Part shown: positions 48,123-55,992 of the stretch, in pieces
Numbering within the stretch: the stretch's first letter is position 1
How the letters are laid out: every line of letters begins with the position of its first letter
Assembly (NCBI RefSeq): GCF_001953975.1
Contig: NZ_MBEJ01000099.1
Location: 112,901-176,900 of the forward strand
DNA from: Mycobacterium sp. NS-7484
Lineage (GTDB): Bacteria > Actinomycetota > Actinomycetes > Mycobacteriales > Mycobacteriaceae
DNA length: 64,000 nt
Direction: 5' to 3'
Translations under genes and position numbers: made by a program
The notes under the pieces: generated by a model
Told to the model about the DNA's origin: nothing
Databases searched by the model: none
Seen by the model: the letters and a program-made list of their open reading frames with translations, nothing else

Positions 48123-50021
48123 ATGTCCATGAGTTTGGAAACAGTGGCCAGGCAGACGCTGTATCGGCAGACGCATGCCCGTGACGGTGACCTGCGCTCG
48201 CTGGCCGACCGGCAGCTGTTGTCCCGGATCTGGCGCTTCTCGGCGCGCCATCATCGCCGGCTGGCGGGGTTCGTCGTGATCAGTGTGGTCAGCGCACTGT
48301 TGACGGTGACGACGCCGGTGCTGGCCGGCCGGGTGGTCGATGCGATCACCCGCGGCGGCCCGGCCTCGACGGTGGTGACGCTCGCGCTGGTGATCGCCAC
48401 GGTGGCGCTGGCCGAGGCCGCAGTGGCATTGGTGACCAGGTGGTTGTCGTCGAACATAGGAGAGGGCCTGATCCTGGATCTGCGCACCGCGGTGTTCGAC
48501 CACGTCCAGCGCATGCCGGTGGCGTTCTTCACCCGCACCCGTACCGGCGCTCTGGTCAGCCGGTTGGGCAACGACGTGATCGGCGCCCAGCGGGCCTTCT
48601 CCGACACGCTCTCGGGCATCGTCGCCAACGTGGTGACCCTGTCCCTGACGCTGGTGGTGATGCTGAGCATCTCGTGGCAGATCACGCTGTTGTCGTTGGT
48701 GCTGCTGCCGTTGTTCGTGCTGCCCGCGCGGCGCATCGGCGTCCGGATGGCCGGGTTGTCGCGCGAGGCCGCCATTCACAACGCCACGATGAACACCCAG
48801 ATGACCGAGCGGTTCTCGGCGCCGGGCGCCACGTTGGTCAAACTGTTCGGCAGCCCCGAGCGCGAGTCCGACGAGTTCGCGGTGCGGGCCGGTCGAGTCC
48901 GGGACATCGGCGTGCGCACGGCGATGCTGCAGTCGGTGTTCATGAATTCGCTGACGCTGATGTCGGCGCTGGCACTGGCGTTGGTGTACGGGCTGGGCGG
49001 TGTGCTGGCGATCGGCGGGCAGCTGCAGGCCGGTGCGGTGGTATCGCTGGCACTGCTGCTCACCCGGCTCTACGCGCCACTGACCGCCCTGGCCAATGCG
49101 CGGGTCGAGATCGCCAGCGCCCTGGTGTCGTTCGAGCGGGTCTTCGAGGTGCTGGACCTGGTGCCGCTGATCGCCGAGAAGCCGGGTGCCGTCGACGTGC
49201 CCGACGGGAAAGACGGAATCTCGACCTCCGTTGAATTTCAAGACGTCCGCTTCTCCTATCCGGCGGCGAACAAGGTGTCGCTCGCGTCGCTGGAAGAAGT
49301 CGCGACCCTCGATGACCGCGGCGGGGACGAGGTGCTGCACGGCATTTCGTTCACGGCCGAGCCCGGCCAGATGGTGGCCCTGGTCGGATCGTCGGGCGCC
49401 GGCAAGTCGACGATCGCGTCGCTGATGGCCCGGCTGTATGACGTCGACAGCGGTGCCATCAGGCTCAACGGGGTCGACGTGCGCGACGTGACGTTCGCCT
49501 CGCTCAAGGACACCGTGGGCATGGTGACCCAGGACGGGCACCTGTTCCACGAATCAATCCGGTCGAACCTGCTGCTGGCCGCGCCCGAGGCCTCCGACGC
49601 CGACCTGTGGGAGGCCCTGCGCCGGGCCCGCCTCGACGATGTGGTCGCCGCGATGCCGGACGGCTTGGACACGGTTGTCGGTGAGCGCGGATACCGTCTG
49701 TCCGGAGGACAGCGGCAGCGGTTGACCATCGCGCGCCTGCTGTTGGGACGATCACGGGTGGTGGTGCTCGATGAGGCGACGGCGTCGCTGGACTCGGCCT
49801 CGGAGGCCGCCGTGCAGCAGGCGCTGGCCGAAGCCCTCGACGGCCGCACCTCGATCGTCATCGCCCACCGGCTGTCCACGGTCCGCTCGGCCGATCTCAT
49901 CCTGGTCATCGAGGACGGGCGGATCGTCGAACGCGGCACCCACCGTGACCTCCTGGCGCGCGACGGCCGGTATGCCGAGTTGTACGACACCCAGTTCTCC
50001 GAGGAGGTCTCGGCGGCGTGA
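48123..50021 (+). CDS. ABC exporter 1 (fused TMD-NBD, canonical ATP site)
   Basis: 632 residues from ATG 48123 (48129 is also possible). Six membrane helices (residues ~45-330) are followed by an ABC domain: Walker A LVGSSGAGKSTI, Q-loop MVTQDGHLF, signature YRLSGGQRQRLT, Walker B VVVLDEATASLD and switch His in IVIAHRLST. All are canonical, so it can act as a homodimer. An insertion of about 15 residues (NKVSLASLEEVATLDD) lies before Walker A. It is first of three exporter genes; 36 bp separate it from the second. Substrate unknown; multidrug or lipid export. Confidence 0.9.
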   Translation: MSMSLETVARQTLYRQTHARDGDLRSLADRQLLSRIWRFSARHHRRLAGFVVISVVSALLTVTTPVLAGRVVDAITRGGPASTVVTLALVIATVALAEAAVALVTRWLSSNIGEGLILDLRTAVFDHVQRMPVAFFTRTRTGALVSRLGNDVIGAQRAFSDTLSGIVANVVTLSLTLVVMLSISWQITLLSLVLLPLFVLPARRIGVRMAGLSREAAIHNATMNTQMTERFSAPGATLVKLFGSPERESDEFAVRAGRVRDIGVRTAMLQSVFMNSLTLMSALALALVYGLGGVLAIGGQLQAGAVVSLALLLTRLYAPLTALANARVEIASALVSFERVFEVLDLVPLIAEKPGAVDVPDGKDGISTSVEFQDVRFSYPAANKVSLASLEEVATLDDRGGDEVLHGISFTAEPGQMVALVGSSGAGKSTIASLMARLYDVDSGAIRLNGVDVRDVTFASLKDTVGMVTQDGHLFHESIRSNLLLAAPEASDADLWEALRRARLDDVVAAMPDGLDTVVGERGYRLSGGQRQRLTIARLLLGRSRVVVLDEATASLDSASEAAVQQALAEALDGRTSIVIAHRLSTVRSADLILVIEDGRIVERGTHRDLLARDGRYAELYDTQFSEEVSAA

Positions 50022-50057
50022 GGTTAATCGTTTGCCCCTGATGGGAAGGTTGATCCA

Positions 50058-51923
50058 GTGAAGCGCGCGAGTACGGACCTGTGGCGGCTGCTGCCCTACC
50101 TGTTGCCGTACCGGGCCCGCTGGATCGTGATGGTCGTGGTGGCTGTCGCCAGCTTGGGCGCCACCATCGGCATTCCCCTGATGACCAAGGCCGTGATCGA
50201 CGGCCCGGTGCGCCACCAGGATCCGCACGGTCTGTGGGTCCTGGGTTCGGCCGCGGTGGCGGTCGGGGTGTCCGAGGCCGTGCTGTGGTTCATCCGGCGT
50301 TGGCTGGTGGCCCGCGCGACCATGGGCGTCGAGGCCGACATCCGCAAGGATCTCTATGCGCGGCTGCAGATCCTCCCGATGAGTTTCCACAGCCGCTGGC
50401 AGTCCGGTCAGCTGCTGTCGCGGGTGATGAACGATCTGTCCACGATCCGGCGGTTCCTGTCGTTCGGGTTGGTGTTCCTGCTTCTCAACACCCTGCAGAT
50501 CGTCGCGGTGACCTCGATCCTGCTGGCCATGTACTGGCCGCTGGGGGTGGTGGTCCTGGTCTCGATCGTGCCGATCACGTTGACGGTGCTGCACTTCGAA
50601 CGCGAATACACCCGGCTGTCCCGGCTGGCCCAGGATCAGACCGGCCACGTCGCCACCCATGTCGAGGAAGCCGCGCTGGGGCTGCGCGTGGTCAAGGCAT
50701 TCGGCCGCGAGGACTATGTGTACGACCGCTTCGACGAGCAGGCCACCCGCCTGCATGACACACAGGTCGCCAGAGTGGCGGTGTCCGCGAAGTTCTGGAC
50801 CGTGCTGGAGGTCATCCCCAACCTCACGTTGATCGTGGTGCTCGGGTTCGGCGCCTACGCGGCCGGCCACGGCTACGTCACGATGGGCACGCTGGTCGCG
50901 TTCATCACGATGATGCTCTCGCTGGTGTGGCCGATCGCCTCGCTGGGTTTCCTGCTGTCGATGATGCAGGAGTCGTTCACCGCGGCCAACCGGATCGCCG
51001 AGATCTTCGACGCCCCCATCGACATCGCTGACGGCCCGGTGTCCGAAGCGCCGCGTGGTGGCCGGCTGGAGTTGCGCGATGTGGGCTTCAAATTTTCCGA
51101 CAGCGAGCACGATTGGGCCCTGCGCCACGTCAACGCGGTAGTGGAGCCGGGGCAGACGCTGGCGCTCGTCGGCGCGACCGGCTCGGGCAAATCGGTTCTG
51201 GCTGCGCTCTTCTCGCGCCTGTACGACGTCACCGAAGGACAGATCCTGATCGACGGCCGCGACATCCGCGAGCTGCGCCTGACGGTGTTGCGCCGCACCG
51301 TGGCCACCGCATTCGAGGACCCGACGCTGTTCTCGATGTCGGTGGCCGAGAACCTGCGGCTGGGCCGTGCCGATGCCACCGACGAGCAACTGCGCGAGGC
51401 CGTCGAGATCGCCGCCGCACAGTTCGTCTACGACCTGCCGTTCGGCCTGGACACCCGAATCGGGGAGCAGGGCATGAGCCTGTCCGGCGGTCAGCGCCAA
51501 CGGCTTTCGCTGGCCCGCGCCATCCTGGCCGCGCCCAAGATCCTGGTGCTCGACGACACGCTCTCGGCGCTGGACGTGCACACCGAGGCGGTGGTGACGG
51601 AGGCGCTGCGGCGGGTGCTGCGTGGAGTGACGGGCATCATCGTGGCGCACCGCGCGTCGACGGTTCTACTGGCCGACAAGGTCGCGTTGTTGCAGGACGG
51701 CACCATCACCCACATCGGCACGCATGCCGAATTGCTGGCGCAGGTACCGCAGTACCGCTATCTGCTGGCCGCCGATGACCAACTCGACGACGCCTGCGAG
51801 CGCACCTGTGACTGGGAAGACGAGGAGGAGCTGGGCCGGTTGCAGCGTGAGCATGACGAACGCGCAGCCATCGACGAAGTGGGCGAGCCGCCACGTTTCG
51901 GTGCGGAGGTGCAACGCCGATGA
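50058..51923 (+). CDS. ABC exporter 2, degenerate-site half (heterodimer partner)
   Basis: 621 residues. Six-helix TMD then an NBD with Walker A GATGSGKSV, but E replaces the Q-loop Gln (TAFEDPTLF) and Asp replaces the catalytic Glu after Walker B (LVLDDTLSALD). The signature is normal (LSGGQRQRLS) and the switch His is present (IIVAHRAST). This is exactly the pattern of the degenerate subunit of a heterodimeric exporter (TM287-like). A charged ~40-residue tail follows. GTG 50058; overlaps exporter 3 by 4 bp (ATGA), so the two subunits are translationally coupled. Confidence 0.92.
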   Translation: MKRASTDLWRLLPYLLPYRARWIVMVVVAVASLGATIGIPLMTKAVIDGPVRHQDPHGLWVLGSAAVAVGVSEAVLWFIRRWLVARATMGVEADIRKDLYARLQILPMSFHSRWQSGQLLSRVMNDLSTIRRFLSFGLVFLLLNTLQIVAVTSILLAMYWPLGVVVLVSIVPITLTVLHFEREYTRLSRLAQDQTGHVATHVEEAALGLRVVKAFGREDYVYDRFDEQATRLHDTQVARVAVSAKFWTVLEVIPNLTLIVVLGFGAYAAGHGYVTMGTLVAFITMMLSLVWPIASLGFLLSMMQESFTAANRIAEIFDAPIDIADGPVSEAPRGGRLELRDVGFKFSDSEHDWALRHVNAVVEPGQTLALVGATGSGKSVLAALFSRLYDVTEGQILIDGRDIRELRLTVLRRTVATAFEDPTLFSMSVAENLRLGRADATDEQLREAVEIAAAQFVYDLPFGLDTRIGEQGMSLSGGQRQRLSLARAILAAPKILVLDDTLSALDVHTEAVVTEALRRVLRGVTGIIVAHRASTVLLADKVALLQDGTITHIGTHAELLAQVPQYRYLLAADDQLDDACERTCDWEDEEELGRLQREHDERAAIDEVGEPPRFGAEVQRR

Positions 51924-53767
51924 CCACCACTGAGTGGCGCGGGCAGGTTGTGGACGACAACGACGATCAAGCCGGCGCCGTCGAAACGTCCGCCCTGCCG
52001 ATCGATGAAAGCGTGCCTCGGCGCCGCGAGGCGCGGGCTCTGCTCGGGTCGTTGCTACGCCCGTTCCGGTGGACGGTCGCCGTGCTGGCACTGGTGGTCA
52101 TCGTGGAAAACGCTGCCCGGCTGTCGGTTCCGATCCTGGTGCAGCGGGGTATCGACCGGGGTATCCCGCCGATCCTGGAGGGTGGCCCGGCTCGGGAGCT
52201 GATGCTGATCGTCGGCACGCTGTGCGTGGTGGTGCTCGTGCAGGCGGTCAGCCGGATGTTCTTTCTGCGTCGCTCCGGGCGGATCGGCCAGCAGGTGCTA
52301 CTTGAGTTGCGCCGCCGGGTGTTCCGGCATTTCGGACGGCTCGACGTCGCCTTCCACGATCGGTATACGTCGGGTCGGGTGGTGAGCCGCTCCACCAATG
52401 ACGTCGAGGCCATCCAGGACATGCTGGAAACCGGGTTCGACAGCTTGGTCACTGCGGTGCTGACGCTGTTCGGCACGGCCGTCCTGTTGATCGCGCTGGA
52501 TTGGCGGCTCGGCCTGATGTGCCTGGCGGCGTTCCCGGTGCTGGTGGCGCTGGTGTGGTGGTTCCGCAACGAGTCGGCCAAGACCTACCGGCTGGTGCGG
52601 GAGAGCGCCGCGCTGGTGATCGTGCAGTTCGTCGAGACCATGACCGGCATCAAGGCCGTGCAGGCCTACCGGCGCGAGCCGCGCAACCAGGAGATCTTCG
52701 ACGACGTCGCCGACGAGTACCGGGCGATCAACGAGAAGACTTTCAAGCTGCTGGCGGTCTTCATGCCCGGGGTCAAGCTCGTCGGCAACCTGACCACCGG
52801 TGTGGTGCTGCTGTACGGCGGCTATCGGGTGTTGCACGGCGAGATGACGATCGGCACGCTCGCGGCGTTCCTGCTCTACCTGCGGATGTTCTTCGAACCG
52901 ATGCAGGAGATCTCGCAGTTCTTCAACACCTTCCAGTCGGCGTCCTCGGCACTGGAGAAGCTGGCCGGCGTGCTCGCGCAACGTCCCGCGATCGCCGACC
53001 CCGAACAGCCGGTGGAACTACCGGATCCGAAGGGCCGCATCGATTTCCGCGGCGTACAGTTCGAGTACACGCCCGGCCGCCCCGTGCTGCCGGGCCTCGA
53101 CCTCACCGTTCCGGCCGGGCAGACCGTGGCACTGGTCGGCACCACCGGTGCCGGCAAGACGACCATCGCGAAGTTGATCTCCCGGTTCTACGACCCCACG
53201 GCCGGAACGGTGACGTTGGACGGGGTGGACCTGCGCGCGCTGGCGCAGTCCGAGCTGCGCCGCCATGTCGTGATGGTGACCCAGGAGAACTTCATGTTCG
53301 CCGGGACGATCGCCGACAACATCCGGTTCGGCCGGCCCGAGGCCACCGATGCGCAGGTGGCCGAGGCCGCGGCGGCGGTCGGCGCGGCCGGGTTCATCGA
53401 GGCGTTGCCCGACGGCTACGCCACCGATGTCGCCAAACGCGGCGGACGGCTCTCGGCTGGCCAGCGTCAGTTGGTGGCGTTCGCCCGGGCGTTCCTGGCC
53501 GACCCGGCGGTGCTGATCCTGGACGAGGCGACGTCGTCACTGGACATCCCCAGTGAGCGAATGGTGCAGCGCGCGTTGGAAACCGTGCTCGCCGACCGCA
53601 CCGCCCTGGTGATCGCCCATCGGCTCTCCACCGTTCAGATCGCCGACCGCGTGCTGGTCCTCGAGCATGGCCGCATCATCGAGGACGGGGCGCCGGCCGA
53701 TCTGATCGGCCGGGCCGGCGGTGCCTACGCCGCACTGCACCGGGCCTGGGTGGATTCCCTGGCCTGA
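51920..53767 (+). CDS. ABC exporter 3, consensus-site half (heterodimer partner)
   Basis: 615 residues. A ~45-residue acidic N-terminus precedes six membrane helices and an NBD with Walker A GTTGAGKTT, Q-loop VMVTQENFMF, Walker B VLILDEATSSLD with catalytic Glu, and switch His IAHRLST. The signature is altered to LSAGQRQLV. Paired with exporter 2 its altered signature lies opposite the altered Walker site of exporter 2, so the two form one degenerate and one active ATP site. Overlaps exporter 2 by 4 bp. Confidence 0.93.
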   Translation: MTTTEWRGQVVDDNDDQAGAVETSALPIDESVPRRREARALLGSLLRPFRWTVAVLALVVIVENAARLSVPILVQRGIDRGIPPILEGGPARELMLIVGTLCVVVLVQAVSRMFFLRRSGRIGQQVLLELRRRVFRHFGRLDVAFHDRYTSGRVVSRSTNDVEAIQDMLETGFDSLVTAVLTLFGTAVLLIALDWRLGLMCLAAFPVLVALVWWFRNESAKTYRLVRESAALVIVQFVETMTGIKAVQAYRREPRNQEIFDDVADEYRAINEKTFKLLAVFMPGVKLVGNLTTGVVLLYGGYRVLHGEMTIGTLAAFLLYLRMFFEPMQEISQFFNTFQSASSALEKLAGVLAQRPAIADPEQPVELPDPKGRIDFRGVQFEYTPGRPVLPGLDLTVPAGQTVALVGTTGAGKTTIAKLISRFYDPTAGTVTLDGVDLRALAQSELRRHVVMVTQENFMFAGTIADNIRFGRPEATDAQVAEAAAAVGAAGFIEALPDGYATDVAKRGGRLSAGQRQLVAFARAFLADPAVLILDEATSSLDIPSERMVQRALETVLADRTALVIAHRLSTVQIADRVLVLEHGRIIEDGAPADLIGRAGGAYAALHRAWVDSLA

Positions 53768-53808
53768 GGGTTGCCACGCAGCGACCTCCACGCCAAACCC
53801 CGCATACC

Positions 53809-53877
53809 CCGCGCCGATTTCCACCCCAGGGCTGCTTTCCGGCGAAAACCACCGCCCGGGTGTAGAAATCGACGCGG
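53809..53877. repeat. Imperfect long inverted repeat between convergent genes
   Basis: CCGCGCCGATTTCCACCCC (53809-53827) pairs with GGGTGTAGAAATCGACGCGG (53858-53877) apart from two substitutions and a small insertion; the 30-nt interior holds a further weak hairpin (CCGG...CCGG). It lies between the exporter 3 stop and the epoxide hydrolase stop and is likely a bidirectional terminator. Confidence 0.5.
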
Positions 53878-53891
53878 GCGGCACCCCGAAA

Positions 53892-55010
53892 TCACCGCAC
53901 GGTGTCGAAGAACGTTCGCACATCATCGACGAACAAGTCCGGCTGCTCGAACGCGGCGAAGTGCCCACCGCGCGGCATCGTCGTGTAATGGGTGACGTTG
54001 TAGCCGGTTTCGCACCAACTGCGCGGGGCCCGCAGGATCTCCATCGGAAACGATGCGATCCCGGTGGGCAGGCTCACGTAGTCACCGCCGCCCCAGGTGT
54101 CGTGGCTTTCCCAGTACAGCCGGGCCGAGGACGCCGCCGACGCGGTGACCCAGTAGAGCATCACGTTGTCCAGCATTTCGTCTTTGGACACCACGTTCTC
54201 GGGATGCCCGTCGCAGTCCATCCACGACCAGAACTTCTCCACGATCCAGGCCAATTGCCCGACGGGGGAGTCCACCAGGCCGTATCCGAGCGTCTGCGGC
54301 CGGGTCGACTGTTGCTTCATGTAGCCCGAATCCCATTTGCGGTAGTACTCCATGCGGGCCAGCGCCTTCTGCAGGTCTTCGGTCATCTCGCCGATGCCGT
54401 CGGCCGGCGGCTGGGCGATCGGCATGTTGACGTGAATCCCCACGCATGACCCGACGTTGCGGCCGATCTGCGTCGTCACCGCCGCTCCCCAGTCACCACC
54501 CTGCGCGCCGTAGCGGTCGTAGCCCAGGCGCGTCATCAACTCCTCCCAGGCCTGCGCGATCTTCTCGATGCCCCAGCCGGTGGCGGTCGGTTTGCCGGAG
54601 AACCCGTAACCGGGCAGCGACGGGCACACCACGTCGAACCCCGCCTCGGTCAGGGGCTCGATCACCTTGTGGAATTCGACGATCGACCCGGGCCAACCGT
54701 GGGTGATCAACAGCGGAAACGCATCCGCACGCCCGCAGCGCTGGTGGATGAAATGGATGTCCAGACCGTCGATCTCGGTGATGAAGTGGTCGAACCGGTT
54801 CAGCGCCGCTTCGCGGGCCCGCCAGTCGTATTCGTCGGCCCAGTAGGTCGCCAGTTCGCGGGTGTAGGCCAGCGGACTGCCCTGCGTCCAGTCGTCGACG
54901 GTCTCGACTTCGGGCCATCGGGTCCGCTTCAGCCGGTCCTTGAGGTCGTCGAGATCGGCGTCGGGAATTGCGATGCGGAAAGGCTTGATCGCAGGGTCGC
55001 TCGGGGTCAT
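53892..55010 (-). CDS. Epoxide hydrolase (alpha/beta fold, EHN N-terminal domain)
   Basis: 372 residues from ATG 55010, chosen because GGGAGG lies 9 nt upstream (55019 is too close to it). The N-terminal EHN domain (FRIAIPDADLDDLKDRLKRTRWPEVETVDDWTQG, ~12-45) is typical of this branch. Core motifs: oxyanion HGWPGS (~103-108), nucleophile Asp in AQGGDWGAAVTTQIG (~172-186) and catalytic His in MPRGGHFAAFEQPDLF (~348-363). It opens epoxides by ester intermediate. Substrate unknown. Copy 5 of the repeat lies upstream. Confidence 0.9.
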   Translation of the reverse strand: MTPSDPAIKPFRIAIPDADLDDLKDRLKRTRWPEVETVDDWTQGSPLAYTRELATYWADEYDWRAREAALNRFDHFITEIDGLDIHFIHQRCGRADAFPLLITHGWPGSIVEFHKVIEPLTEAGFDVVCPSLPGYGFSGKPTATGWGIEKIAQAWEELMTRLGYDRYGAQGGDWGAAVTTQIGRNVGSCVGIHVNMPIAQPPADGIGEMTEDLQKALARMEYYRKWDSGYMKQQSTRPQTLGYGLVDSPVGQLAWIVEKFWSWMDCDGHPENVVSKDEMLDNVMLYWVTASAASSARLYWESHDTWGGGDYVSLPTGIASFPMEILRAPRSWCETGYNVTHYTTMPRGGHFAAFEQPDLFVDDVRTFFDTVR

Positions 55011-55041
55011 GTGGGCCATCCTCCCGCGGTGTCGAGCATTA

Positions 55042-55082
55042 CGCTGAAGATCGCGGCTACCCGGTGACCGCAATCTTCAGCG
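55042..55082 (-). repeat. 41-bp palindromic repeat, copy 5
   Basis: Left arm CGCTGAAGATCGCGG, right arm CCGCAATCTTCAGCG. In the common orientation it reads on the minus strand, 11 bp downstream of the LuxR-family stop. In minus-strand RNA the one arm difference becomes a U-G wobble. Confidence 0.9.
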
Positions 55083-55093
55083 CAAGTGTTTCG

Positions 55094-55933
55094 TCAGGGG
55101 ATCTGGCGCAGCCGTCGGGCTTTGGACACCGCCTCGTGCCGGTTGCGGGCGCCGAGTTTGGCCGCCGCGCTGCGCAGATAGCTCTTCACCGTCTCGGGTT
55201 TCAGAGAAAGGCGTTGTGCCGCTTCGGCATTGGTGCATCCCAAAGCGACCTGCGCCAACACGTCGACCTCGCGCGACGTCAACGGGGCACTCGCCGGCGG
55301 ATCGCCGCGCAACGCCACCGCCAACCGGTCGGCGAGCTCACGCAGCGGCCCGGCCAGCTCCGTGCTGTCGGCTGCGAGCCGGCGCAGGTCGGCGTGCACT
55401 TGGCGGATCTGTTCGGTGTCGGCGGGTTGATCGGGGAAGTGGGTGAGCGCGGCCTCGCGCATCCGCATCCGCCGGTCCACCTCGTCGCGGACCCGTAACT
55501 CGTCACTCAACCGTTGCGCCGAGGCCACCATGGCTGCGGCGGTGCGGCCACCGATCGGGGAACTGGTGCGGTGCGCCCCGTACAGCACGGCGCGGGCCTT
55601 GCCGTCGACCACCACGGGCACGGCCAGGATCGAGCGGATGCCCTCGGAGAGCACCGGCTCGTCGTAGTCGTGGGTGATGATCGACGCGCGCCGATAGTCG
55701 GGTACCGAGATCGGGCGGCGCGACACCACGCTGGCGCCGCCCAGCCCCGCACTGGGCAACACCGCAAGCCCGCGCATGGCGCCGGTGCGGGTGCCGAAGA
55801 ACTCACTCAACAGCAGGGTGTCGTTCTGCACCTGGCCGCCGAAGGCCAGGGGTAGGCCGGTCTCGGTGGCCATTCGGCGCAGCTCGGCGCGTACCGCGTC
55901 GGCGTCACGAGGCCGCAGCAGCCAGGGGCGCAT
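55094..55933 (-). CDS. GAF-domain LuxR-family transcriptional regulator
   Basis: 279 residues from ATG 55933 (a TTG at 55969 is in frame). A GAF-like ligand domain occupies ~10-165 (GGASVVSRRPISVPDYRRASIITHDYDEPVLSEGIRSILAVPVVVDGKARAVLYGAHRT). The C-terminal LuxR-type HTH is LTSREVDVLAQVALGCTNAEAAQRLSLKPETVKSYLRSAAAKLGARNRHEAVSKA (~220-274). It is divergent from two acyl-CoA ligase genes; control of these is likely. Confidence 0.88.
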   Translation of the reverse strand: MRPWLLRPRDADAVRAELRRMATETGLPLAFGGQVQNDTLLLSEFFGTRTGAMRGLAVLPSAGLGGASVVSRRPISVPDYRRASIITHDYDEPVLSEGIRSILAVPVVVDGKARAVLYGAHRTSSPIGGRTAAAMVASAQRLSDELRVRDEVDRRMRMREAALTHFPDQPADTEQIRQVHADLRRLAADSTELAGPLRELADRLAVALRGDPPASAPLTSREVDVLAQVALGCTNAEAAQRLSLKPETVKSYLRSAAAKLGARNRHEAVSKARRLRQIP

Positions 55934-55992
55934 CGCAGATACCCACTTTCGGGGGTAGCGGTCGGACAAGTGTGACGTAGAGCATAGCTGTC

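Noticed and set aside
49752..51650. A 632-codon minus-strand frame opposite the ABC exporters
   Set aside because: His/Arg/Gln-rich shadow of exporter coding sequence; similar long shadows at 39028-40770 and 57693-59039 were dropped for the same reason.
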